Made by a program: the position numbers and the translations under genes | In this document: piece after piece, positions 57,059 through 64,000 of the stretch | Position numbering within the stretch: position 1 is the stretch's first letter | Layout: each line of letters begins with the position of its first letter | Assembly (NCBI GenBank): GCA_964568675.1 | Contig: CAZMQV010000004.1 | Span: 19,945-83,944, forward strand | Length of the DNA: 64,000 nt | Direction of reading: 5' to 3' | From: UPXZ01 sp964568675 | Lineage (GTDB): Bacteria > Bacteroidota > Bacteroidia > Bacteroidales > Paludibacteraceae | Notes under the pieces: model-generated | The model's input: the letters and a program-made list of their open reading frames with translations, nothing else | Told to the model about the DNA's origin: nothing | Database searches by the model: none

Positions 57059-58136
57059 AGAGAGTAAAATATACATTGCGGGACACACCGGGGTAATCGG
57101 CTCGGCCATTTGGAAGAAATTTCTGCGTAAAGGCTATAAAAATCTTGTAGGCCGGTCGCATGAATCGCTCGACTTGATGGAAATCTCGAAAGTCAGAGAT
57201 TTCTTCTTCGACGAAAAACCGGAATATGTGATACTTGCAGCTGCATTTACCGACGAATCAAAAGACTCGAAACTAAAACAGGCGGACATAATATACAGAA
57301 ACCTGCAAATTCAAAACAACATTATAAGCGAATGTTTCAGACACAATGTGAAGAAACTTATTTTCATTGCTTGTTCCGAGATTTACTCGCCCAACGTATC
57401 AGAGCCAATTTACGAAGAATTGCTGCTATCCGCTTCGCTTAGCCACGCTTCCGAAGCCAATTCCATCACCAAAATCGCGGGGATAAAAATGTGTGAAAGC
57501 TTCAACATTCAGTACAAAACAAACTACATCACACTGGTATCGTCCAAACTTTACGGTCCTAAAATCAGTAACACTCTAAACTGCGATAACAGCATACCAA
57601 CTATTCTACGCAAAATCCATTTGAGCAAATGCCTAATGGAAAATAACTGGAGCGGACTATATAAAGACATCACAAAAAGACAATTTGACACACTCACGGG
57701 CAATAGTACGATTGACGAGATAAAGGAAGCGCTCAAAAAAAATGGAATTTTCTCAAACCACATTGATTTGGATTGTTCCGGCAACACTACGTTGGATTTC
57801 CTTTGGTGGGAAGATTTTGCCGAAGCTTGTTTATTTGCGTTGGAAAGTCTAAACTCAAAAGCGATATCCGATATTAGAAGTCAATCAAAGTCATATCATA
57901 TCAACATTGGCACCGGAGAGGAAATTTCATTAAAAACTCTTTCAAAAAAAATCAGTGAAATAATTGACTACAAAGGTTTTGTCCGATTCAAACAACAACA
58001 CCCGCATGAAACGATAGTGAAAAGAATTGACGTTTCAAAAATACATGCTTTGGGCTGGACACACGCGATAGGTATCAACAAGGGTATCAACGTGTTGTAC
58101 AGATGGTATATCCGAGACTTGATGACCCCGATTTAA
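57051..58136 (+). CDS. GDP-L-fucose synthase homolog with degenerate active site
   Basis: A 361-residue SDR clearly homologous to GDP-fucose synthase (Fcl/WcaG): GHTGVIGSAI for NADP binding, NVKKLIFIACSEIYS, KIAGIKMCESFN, KLYGPK, HINIGTGEEISLKTL and ALGWTHAIGINKGI. Aligned by eye to E. coli Fcl, the catalytic Ser107, Cys109 and Tyr136 become C108, E110 and N137; only Lys140 (K141) remains. His179 and the Arg in the usual REFLW motif (here LDFLW) are also lost. It therefore probably does not perform the epimerase-reductase reaction and may have a new or regulatory role. Overlap with gmd implies coupled translation. Homology is sure, function is not. Confidence 0.88.
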   Translation: MNKESKIYIAGHTGVIGSAIWKKFLRKGYKNLVGRSHESLDLMEISKVRDFFFDEKPEYVILAAAFTDESKDSKLKQADIIYRNLQIQNNIISECFRHNVKKLIFIACSEIYSPNVSEPIYEELLLSASLSHASEANSITKIAGIKMCESFNIQYKTNYITLVSSKLYGPKISNTLNCDNSIPTILRKIHLSKCLMENNWSGLYKDITKRQFDTLTGNSTIDEIKEALKKNGIFSNHIDLDCSGNTTLDFLWWEDFAEACLFALESLNSKAISDIRSQSKSYHINIGTGEEISLKTLSKKISEIIDYKGFVRFKQQHPHETIVKRIDVSKIHALGWTHAIGINKGINVLYRWYIRDLMTPI

Positions 58137-58340
58137 TGCCTTAAACTCACGTAGTCATTGGGGTTAGCTAAAACCACTTCGTATGGTTTGCCCGGATACG
58201 TTCGTTATTACTAAAAACCACTAATATGAACACACAAAACAGCGGAGTATGGTATTTATGTTATTGGAAATACACAAATATCATTCCCATCTACGCTTAT
58301 CGGCACTCGGACAGCATGCGCCTAAACGTCATGACGAATA

Positions 58341-58823
58341 CTACAAATAGAGTCGCAACAACACACTGTCATTCTCAACATCTTCCTCTTTTTTGAATCC
58401 GCTACGTTCAAGCAACCTCATGCTCATGTAGTTAGAGTTGAGAACAAACGCATAAACCGACTTCAGGTGAATCGATTTCGCATAATCTATCAGATAGTTT
58501 AGATACTGAAAGCCTATGGCTTTTCCCCAATACTCTTTTTCACCGATGTAGCCCCATATCTCACCATCTTCCGAAGTTATTTTCTTGATACCGCATATCC
58601 CGATTACATTATCGTCGATTAGTACCGCACGAATAAAATAGTCTGATTTTGATTTCAAATTATCAAACCATATTCGCTGCGAGGTTCTATCAAAATCACC
58701 CGTAGCCGTCAATTGCTTAATTTCCGGGTCATTCAACCATTCCCATGATTTTTCGAGCGCTTCCTCGGAGTATTCTTCAAACTTTAAATCAAAAATAGTA
58801 CGTATTTTCTTAATATTCTCCAT
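58341..58823 (-). CDS. GNAT family N-acetyltransferase (copy 2 of a tandem pair)
   Basis: A 160-residue GNAT protein of the RimJ/RimL-like type. IRTIFDLKFEEYSEEALEKS, SWEWLNDPEIKQLTATGDFD, IWGYIGEKEYWGKAIGFQYL and LLERSGFKKEEDVEND are matched by its neighbour. The start is the ATG at 58823 (MENIKKIRTI); an upstream TTG at 58850 is unlikely. It lies 33 bp after the paralog at 58857-59327, so the two should be cotranscribed. It may acetylate an amino sugar of the polysaccharide (the missing FdtC-like step), which is inference from location. Confidence 0.88.
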   Translation of the reverse strand: MENIKKIRTIFDLKFEEYSEEALEKSWEWLNDPEIKQLTATGDFDRTSQRIWFDNLKSKSDYFIRAVLIDDNVIGICGIKKITSEDGEIWGYIGEKEYWGKAIGFQYLNYLIDYAKSIHLKSVYAFVLNSNYMSMRLLERSGFKKEEDVENDSVLLRLYL

Positions 58824-58856
58824 TCTGAAATTATTTAGTAGGTTAAACAATAATAA

Positions 58857-59327
58857 TCACAAATTTAATCGGAGCATTCGCTTATTTTCTTCCAAGTCTT
58901 TTTCGTATTGAAAACCACAGCGGCGCACCAACTTATATGATTTGATATTCTCTTTCAATTGAATGACGTATATTGATTGCAGATTAATCGAAATCGCATA
59001 ATCAATCAGATGTTGCATACCGGTTAATCCAACCGTTTTGCCCCAGTATTCTTTATCACCGATATACCCCCAAAGCTCCGCATCAACACCATTGATAGCT
59101 TTCAATCCCAATGCGCCAATAAATTTATTATCACATTTTATCACTTTGATATAATAATCCGGTCTGCTTTTCAATCCCTCAAACCACTTCCGCTGCCCAT
59201 CCCGGTCAATATCGGGTGTCATGGTCAAATGTTTCAACTCCGGGTCATTCAGCCAAATCCAGGATTGCTCCAATGCTTCTTCGTCAAAATCGACAAAATC
59301 AATGTTATAAATCGTTCTGAATTCCAT
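58857..59327 (-). CDS. GNAT family N-acetyltransferase (copy 1 of a tandem pair)
   Basis: A 156-residue GNAT protein, colinear with the downstream paralog (FRTIYNIDFVDFDEEALEQS, SWIWLNDPELKHLTMTPDID, LWGYIGDKEYWGKTVGLTGM, LVRRCGFQYEKDLEEN). The acetyl-CoA pyrophosphate loop is the region around EYWGKTVGLTG. The start ATG at 59327 is preceded by AGGAGG at a 7-nt spacing, an unusually strong Shine-Dalgarno for this phylum. It is on the opposite strand from the main cluster. Confidence 0.88.
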   Translation of the reverse strand: MEFRTIYNIDFVDFDEEALEQSWIWLNDPELKHLTMTPDIDRDGQRKWFEGLKSRPDYYIKVIKCDNKFIGALGLKAINGVDAELWGYIGDKEYWGKTVGLTGMQHLIDYAISINLQSIYVIQLKENIKSYKLVRRCGFQYEKDLEENKRMLRLNL

Positions 59328-59334
59328 AATCAAT

Positions 59335-59340
59335 CCTCCT
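59335..59340 (-). promoter_or_regulatory. Strong Shine-Dalgarno sequence of the GNAT gene
   Basis: The minus strand reads AGGAGG, then ATTGATT, then ATG (59327). It fixes the start codon. Most other genes in the window have no SD, as is usual for Bacteroidota. Confidence 0.7.
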
Positions 59341-59577
59341 TAAAGTTTTTTATTAAAAACATTCTTTATCTAAAAAAAGTAAATTCAGTAATACAAACAT
59401 ATCTAAAAACATTCAATTCAACAAATCAAACATCAGTTTTGTTTTTTTGTTTAATTTGCAAAAACAAATCCACAATGTTCGGTCAATACAACCGGCTAAA
59501 ATTTAGAACCATTGAAGAGTTCACATTACAAGTAATTGATGCAATGTTCTTTGTTCATGGCTTTACTTCCACCTTTT

Positions 59578-60852
59578 TCACGTCCCTAACAACTCGCTGT
59601 TTTTATCATTGATTATATCGTCGTATATCGCAAGCTGATTTTGCAAAATATCGTCCTTGTTATTTCGTTTGCGTGCAATACGGCGCGCCTCTTGTGAAAT
59701 AAACTCCGCCAATAAAGGTTCATTTATCAACCGATCAATGCTTCCGGCACAAGCATACGCATCGCCTGGTGGAAAAAACAGCGCGCTTGTATTGTTTTCG
59801 GCCAATTCGCCCATCGCGCCGGCGTATGAAGCCACACAAGGAATCCCCAGCGCCATAGCTTCGGCAAGCGCCAAGCAATAGGACTCTACAAAAGACGGGA
59901 CAACAAACACATCAGACTTTAGCATCTCCTCGATGAGTTGCTCCGAATTAAGCGGACCTAAAAACTGCAACGAATCATACACATCCAAAGCTTGAGCCTG
60001 CTCCTCAAACCATTTCAAATAGCCTGTCTTACGATAAAATGGTTTTGACACTTCCCATTTCCCCGCTATTTTCAATTTCACATGGGTGTATTTTTTTTTC
60101 AACAAAGCCAAAGTGTGCAACAAAGTATGTACGCCTTTGTATGGAACTGCAAATGATGAAGAAGTCATTATAACGATGGTGTCGTCATCACCCCTTCTCG
60201 TCCACCCATCACTTTCAAAAAACTCGTCGCGCAACACGATACCCGAATGATATATCTTCGCCCCGGAATTTTCTATCGCTATCCGTTGCCTCACCCAGTC
60301 GGACTGTGTGGCAATGTACCGATGCGAGCGCATCATCTCTTTCTCAATTGTTCCCCACCTTTTAAATGCTAATTTGCGGCGATAGAGCATCCTATCCGGG
60401 AACACCAATTCCTGTACCCGCACACATGACAAGACTTCGAGCGCATTCAAACCTCCGTAAAACACATCCGCACAAGCACGCTTAATGCCCTGAATCTCTA
60501 ACAACACCTTCCCTTCTACAAATCCCCTCGAACTCAACAATGCCCAATACTGCTCCATCCCCCAGATGTGAATCAAATCGGGCTTCACTTCATCAACTAT
60601 TGCTTTTATAGCTCGAATAATCGCCGCGCTTGGCAAACCCGATTTGCTTAACTTGCTCGTTGGCACAATCCATTCTTTTACATCTCGCGAACTCACCTCC
60701 TCCACATGCTTCACCTTAGCTTGCGTAACATTATATAACTCCACTTCGTTTGTATTTAGTAGCAAGCGTGCCATTGAGGCGTGCCAAGTACCAAAAAAAA
60801 GCGTTCCGTCGGTATTTAATCTAAATTCAGAAAACCAAAGTATTTTCCGCAT
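59578..60852 (-). CDS. GT4 family glycosyltransferase
   Basis: A 424-residue GT-B enzyme. The N-terminus MRKILWFSEFRLNTDG, then VDEVKPDLIHIWGMEQYWAL, forms the acceptor domain. The donor domain has HTLLHTLALLKKKYTHVKLK, LQFLGPLNSEQLIEEM and VPSFVESYCLALAEAMALGI (E-x7-E), then CVASYAGAMGEL. It lies opposite the main cluster and 250 bp upstream of the GNAT pair. Donor and acceptor are unknown, but a role in the same surface polysaccharide is likely. Confidence 0.9.
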   Translation of the reverse strand: MRKILWFSEFRLNTDGTLFFGTWHASMARLLLNTNEVELYNVTQAKVKHVEEVSSRDVKEWIVPTSKLSKSGLPSAAIIRAIKAIVDEVKPDLIHIWGMEQYWALLSSRGFVEGKVLLEIQGIKRACADVFYGGLNALEVLSCVRVQELVFPDRMLYRRKLAFKRWGTIEKEMMRSHRYIATQSDWVRQRIAIENSGAKIYHSGIVLRDEFFESDGWTRRGDDDTIVIMTSSSFAVPYKGVHTLLHTLALLKKKYTHVKLKIAGKWEVSKPFYRKTGYLKWFEEQAQALDVYDSLQFLGPLNSEQLIEEMLKSDVFVVPSFVESYCLALAEAMALGIPCVASYAGAMGELAENNTSALFFPPGDAYACAGSIDRLINEPLLAEFISQEARRIARKRNNKDDILQNQLAIYDDIINDKNSELLGT

Positions 60853-61179
60853 AGCACATTGTAGTTATATTCTTTGTTAGATATTACAACAAAAGTTCAC
60901 ATACAAAAGTTGACAGTAAATTTCATTCGCGTCATAGATCTTTTTAATCTCAATCAAGATAGCGAAACTACTTCAAAGCAATCGAAGCACAATTGATCTG
61001 AAAACGCTGTAAGTATCCCACATCTGCCGCAGTTTTTCATCTTGATGAAACACACTACGGATAATTATCTTTTAGAATTGTATTTGACAGAACGATGTTC
61101 TCACAATCCTTTCATTCCAATCTTTATGAGGAAATTGCATCCGTTTAATAGCCGTTTATAGTAATACAAACGACAACAC
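60853..61179. other. Intergenic stretch before the repeat array
   Basis: About 330 bp with no credible gene. A small palindrome TTTCATCTTGATGAAA lies at 61035-61050. The last 25 bases (from about 61155) are a degraded partial copy of the 42-bp repeat, similar to the outermost unit at the other end of the array. Confidence 0.5.
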
Positions 61180-61944
61180 CTACAAATTCTCAGATTTCAT
61201 GCTTTTGTAGATAAACAAAACACACAAATTCTCGGATTTCAGGTTTTTGTAGATGAACAAAAGCCTCACATTCTCGGATTTCATAGTTTTGTAGATGTAC
61301 AAAACACACAAATTCTCAGATTTCATGCTTTTGTAGCTGTACAAAACACACAAATTCTCGGATTTCATGCTTTTGTAGCTGTACAAAACACACACATTCT
61401 CGGATTTCATAGTTTTGTAGATGAACAAAAGCCACAAATTCTCGGATTTCATAGTTTTGTAGATGAACAAAACACACAAATTCTCGGATTTCATGCTTTT
61501 GTAGCTATACAAAACACACACATTCTCAGATTTCAGGTTTTTGTAGCTGTACAAAACACACAAATTCTCAGATTTCATAGTTTTGTAGCTGTACAAAACA
61601 CACAAATTCTCAGATTTCAGGTTTTTGTAGATGAACAAAACACAAACATTTGCGGATTTCATAGTTTTGTAGCTGTACAAAACACGCACATTCTCGGATT
61701 TCATAGTTTTGTAGCTGTACAAAACACGCACATTCTCGGATTTCATGCTTTTGTAGCTATACAAAACACACAAATTCTCGGATTTCATGTTTTTGTAGCA
61801 ATACAACGACATCACACCGATTGCGTTTAGGACATTCGCGGCGAGTTGCGAACAGAACAAAACGTCCTTATATGCCGGTGTAAGCATGGATTGTATCAAA
61901 GTCGAAGCAAAGCATCTGAAATGCAAACGAAGTAAACATATCAT
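61180..61944 (-). CDS. Possible repeat protein made of 15 x 14 residues, no known function
   Basis: A 254-codon open frame covers the whole 42-bp repeat array. After about 43 non-repeat residues (MICLLRLHFRCFASTLIQSM onward) come 15 copies of a 14-residue unit, for example KSENLCVLYSYKTM. Differences between units look partly protein-like: Ser (TCC/TCT), Tyr (TAC/TAT) and Phe (TTC/TTT) codons vary silently; Tyr/Phe, Val/Leu, Met/Leu and Thr/Ser/Asn interchange; the YK and KS pairs never change and SEN is broken only once, as SAN. Against coding, no signal peptide, SD or promoter is seen, the frame ends inside a repeat, and I recognise no family. It could equally be a non-coding minisatellite whose unit length is a multiple of three. 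Confidence 0.35.
   Translation of the reverse strand: MICLLRLHFRCFASTLIQSMLTPAYKDVLFCSQLAANVLNAIGVMSLYCYKNMKSENLCVLYSYKSMKSENVRVLYSYKTMKSENVRVLYSYKTMKSANVCVLFIYKNLKSENLCVLYSYKTMKSENLCVLYSYKNLKSENVCVLYSYKSMKSENLCVLFIYKTMKSENLWLLFIYKTMKSENVCVLYSYKSMKSENLCVLYSYKSMKSENLCVLYIYKTMKSENVRLLFIYKNLKSENLCVLFIYKSMKSENL
61186..61815. repeat. Tandem array of 15 x 42-bp repeats with an internal inverted repeat
   Basis: Units start every 42 bp exactly from 61186 (ATTCTCGGATTTCA is the constant start) with no spacers. The middle of each unit is an inverted repeat, TTTTGTA-gctg-TACAAAA in the best copies, always keeping TTTTGT and, except in the last copy, ACAAAA. Variation sits in short blocks: position 8 A/G, positions 15-17 (TGC, GGT or TAG), the hairpin loop (CTGT, CTAT, ATGA, ATGT, ATAA) and the last eight bases. 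These blocks occur in different combinations in different units. The outer ends on both sides share a variant, AGTAATACAAACGACA on the left and AGCAATACAACGACA on the right. Confidence 0.95.
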
Positions 61945-62122
61945 TTTTACAGGTCATTATGACATACTTGAACATCGCAATCACTGCTTCACAATTATCA
62001 AAACCGGCAAATATGACAGATATCAAGATAATTTGGGATAGATTTACCCAACAAACATAACATAACTACTCGCCCCTGCTTTCCACAGCAATTGTCATCT
62101 CATATTTATTCAATGAAAGCTT

Positions 62123-62141
62123 GACACGCGATTGCCGTGTC
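62123..62141. repeat. Short inverted repeat, possible REP-like element
   Basis: GACACG (62123-62128) and CGTGTC (62136-62141) flank CGATTGC, and GTTGCCCCTAC follows within 20 bp. The surrounding 100 bp is more GC-rich than its AT-rich flanks, which is typical of dispersed palindromic elements. A single copy in this window cannot prove it. Confidence 0.3.
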
Positions 62142-62368
62142 GAGTATATCCGTTGCCCCTACACTTCCATTGCGTTGTGCTTAGCGAGGTGAGTAGCCGC
62201 GTTAGATCCACATTCTCCGTGGGCAAAACACATTAACACAAACAAAAGCACCCTTAACTAAAATTTCATTAACTCTCAATATACTTACTGAATAGCTTTT
62301 TTCGAGCATAATCAGTAACTTTTGTGCACATTTTTGCCAATTTTTTCTACATTTCATAAGCAGACCCT

Positions 62369-62398
62369 TTGCGCTATCAACTTTTAAAACTATATTTG
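62369..62398 (+). promoter_or_regulatory. Promoter of the right-edge SusC gene
   Basis: TTTG ending at 62371 and TATATTTG at 62391-62398 are separated by 19 bp, a full match to the Bacteroidota -33/-7 consensus. Transcription should start near 62403, giving a leader of about 127 nt. Confidence 0.75.
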
Positions 62399-62529
62399 CA
62401 AAAAAATAAATTAATTTTTGCTACAAAAGCCTTACAATTAGCGTCATTTTATCACAACAAAACCACCAATAGTACAAATAAATATAATATCAATAACAAA
62501 CAAATGTTTAATTAAAAAAAGAAGAGTTT

Positions 62530-64000
62530 ATGAAAAGAAAATTAGCTATGATTTTATCTCTTTTCTTCTTTGGAATAGGGATTGTGATGGCTCAAACAAC
62601 ACAGGTTCGCGGAAAAGTTCTTTCAACAGAAGACGGACAACCTATTGTAGGAGCTTCAATAAAAGTAAAAGGCAGTACAACTGGCACGACTACAGATTCG
62701 AATGGAGAATTTAAGCTTTCAATTTCAGGAAGCACAAAAACTTTAGTAATTTCATACATAGGTATGAAACAAGTAGAAGTCGAATCAAAAATGACCATGA
62801 ACATCAAAATGGAACCGGAAACACTAATCAAAGATGAATTGGTTGTTACGGGTATCGGTGCAGCAACTGACAGACGAAAAGTTGCAATCTCTGTCGAATC
62901 TCTAAATGAAGACATATTAAATAAAAATCAAAACAAAAGTCTTGATGGAGCATTAATCGGCAAAATAGCCGGAGCGCAAATCACATCAACATCAGGTCAG
63001 CCTGGCCAACAAGCCAACATTATTCTCAGAGGTATAAACACTTTGGGAAGCACTCAACCTATGGTATTAGTTGATGGAGTAGAAATTAATACGAGTAGCC
63101 TTAGTAATGGCACAGGTAACGTTTCTTCAAGATTATCTGATTTAGACCTTTCAAATGTCGAACGAATTGAGGTTGTGCAAGGCGCTGCAGCTGCCACTAT
63201 TTATGGTGCACAAGGGGCCAACGGTGTAATTCAGATTTTCACAAAAAGAGGGAAAAAAGGTGAAAAAACCAATGTTAGATACGCCACTTCTTTGAGTATA
63301 GATAATGCTATTAGGGGAAATCTTGCATTTGCTAAAAATCATTATTTTAAAACAACATCTGATGGCCTTATTGATGATGGCTCTGGTGTACCAATTGCAG
63401 TTGATCCGATTACCGGATATTGGAGTTTACCTGACGAAACTGTAACCTCTACAACAATAAACAATAAGCCGTATAAGGAAAAAGTTTACGATCATATTGA
63501 TCAGTATTTCAAGAAAAATGCATTAACAAAGAATCATTCATTAAATGTCACTGGCGCAAGTAATTACTTTGATTACGCATTGGGTATTAATTATTATGAC
63601 CAAGAGAGTGTAGTATTTGGTGATTATAAGAAATACAATGTTTCAGCGAATATTGGAACTGAAATTTTCAAAGGATTTACTTTACGCTCCAATACTCAGC
63701 TGATTAATAGTATTAATACAACCGGTGGAGTAAACAATAGAAATAATATCTATAGTGGAATTGGTTCAGCGTTAACTACCCCAGCGTTTGTTGACTTAAC
63801 TTTCAAAAACAGCGTAGGAAAGCCTTTTGTTAATTATGATGCAAATGACAACAGTGTTATGCCTTTTTATTCCCAAGATGTAAAATCATACAACGCTGAA
63901 GTTTATCGTGCTATTCAAGGTTTAAACGCTAACTATAAAATTAATGGTTCTACAGGATTTCGTGTGAAAAACATTACTTTTGTCTTATGCATGAAGAAAA
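62530..64000 (+). CDS. SusC-like TonB-dependent transporter, 3' end cut by window edge
   Basis: I translated this from the ATG at 62530; the frame is open to the right edge (about 490 codons of an expected 1000). A signal peptide (ending GIVMAQ) precedes a carboxypeptidase-D-like domain (VRGKVLSTEDGQPIVGASIK to LVISYIGMKQVEV) and the plug (DELVVTGIGAATDRRKVAIS, SLDGALIGKIAGAQITSTSG, MVLVDGVEIN, GAQGANGVIQIFTKRGKKG), then the start of the barrel. It should begin a second SusCD locus to the right. In the last 40 bases the translation (FRVKNITFVLCMKK) looks less barrel-like than a one-base-shifted reading (KHYFCLMHEE), so a frameshift or sequencing error after an A-run near 63966-63970 is possible. 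Confidence 0.93.
   Translation, partial: MKRKLAMILSLFFFGIGIVMAQTTQVRGKVLSTEDGQPIVGASIKVKGSTTGTTTDSNGEFKLSISGSTKTLVISYIGMKQVEVESKMTMNIKMEPETLIKDELVVTGIGAATDRRKVAISVESLNEDILNKNQNKSLDGALIGKIAGAQITSTSGQPGQQANIILRGINTLGSTQPMVLVDGVEINTSSLSNGTGNVSSRLSDLDLSNVERIEVVQGAAAATIYGAQGANGVIQIFTKRGKKGEKTNVRYATSLSIDNAIRGNLAFAKNHYFKTTSDGLIDDGSGVPIAVDPITGYWSLPDETVTSTTINNKPYKEKVYDHIDQYFKKNALTKNHSLNVTGASNYFDYALGINYYDQESVVFGDYKKYNVSANIGTEIFKGFTLRSNTQLINSINTTGGVNNRNNIYSGIGSALTTPAFVDLTFKNSVGKPFVNYDANDNSVMPFYSQDVKSYNAEVYRAIQGLNANYKINGSTGFRVKNITFVLCMKK

Larger units (their letters stand above)
61945..62529. other. Intergenic region upstream of the right-edge SusC gene
   Basis: About 585 bp without a credible gene. It holds a more GC-rich patch at about 62115-62225 with an inverted repeat (see 62123-62141), and then the SusC promoter at 62369-62398. 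Confidence 0.6.

Noticed and set aside
58227..58399. Short ATG frame in the gap after the Fcl-like gene
   Set aside because: About 57 codons, overlapping the end of the GNAT gene on the other strand, with no recognisable domain.
59229..59612. 127-codon plus-strand frame across the GNAT/GT4 gap
   Set aside because: It overlaps the start of one gene and the end of another in antisense, is low-complexity and has no domain; judged a chance frame.
61186..61815. CRISPR array
   Set aside because: Repeats are directly contiguous at 42 bp with no unique spacers, and no cas genes are present.

Overview
The window is a chromosomal segment of a member of the Bacteroidota, most likely order Bacteroidales. 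The evidence is paired SusC/SusD genes, a hybrid two-component regulator, C-terminal type IX secretion (T9SS) sorting domains, promoters with a TAnnTTTG -7 element, almost no Shine-Dalgarno sequences, and AT-rich intergenic DNA. A genus such as Paludibacter is only a guess.

Positions 1-29019, all on the minus strand, form a polysaccharide utilization locus (PUL). In transcription order it holds two SusC/SusD pairs (29019-19212), a surface lipoprotein, an M60 (enhancin-like) metallopeptidase, a small secreted binding protein and a 1500-residue BNR_4-PL8 lyase. A strong terminator follows, then a hybrid two-component sensor-regulator and a GH105 - GH2 - GH29 cluster, with GH29 cut by the left edge. 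Four consecutive proteins (17710-19173, 15187-17652, 13976-14956, 9341-13843) carry the same discoidin-like module. Three of them end in T9SS sorting domains and the fourth is a lipoprotein.

Positions 30009-36140 (plus) form the divergent catabolic operon kduI-kduD-DUF4861-kdgK-kdgA-hexuronate transporter. It has a recognisable promoter, a long hairpin in its leader and a clear terminator. Together with PL8 and GH105 it gives a complete route from a uronate-containing polymer through unsaturated uronate, 2-keto-3-deoxygluconate (KDG) and its 6-phosphate (KDPG) to pyruvate and glyceraldehyde 3-phosphate. The true substrate cannot be read from sequence. PL8, fucosidase, galactosidase and glycopeptidase together suggest a fucosylated, galactose- and uronate-containing glycan, perhaps protein-linked.

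Positions 36384-39003 hold a lone LuxR-type regulator, a small lipoprotein and a secreted beta-helix protein. Positions 40306-58136 (plus) form a Wzx/Wzy-type surface polysaccharide cluster: export lipoprotein, Wzc-like chain-length/kinase protein, two FdtA-like ketoisomerases, an FdtB-like aminotransferase, flippase, polymerase, several glycosyltransferases, two FemAB-like transferases, a GT26 enzyme, an initiating phosphoglycosyltransferase, Gmd and a GDP-fucose-synthase-like protein lacking its catalytic residues. Two paralogous GNAT acetyltransferases and a GT4 enzyme lie opposite (58341-60852).

Positions 60853-62529 are mostly non-genic. They contain 15 contiguous copies of a 42-bp repeat (61186-61815), which reads as an open frame of 14-residue repeats on the minus strand. 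A SusC-type receptor begins at 62530 and runs off the right edge. No rRNA, tRNA, CRISPR array, transposase or phage gene was seen.
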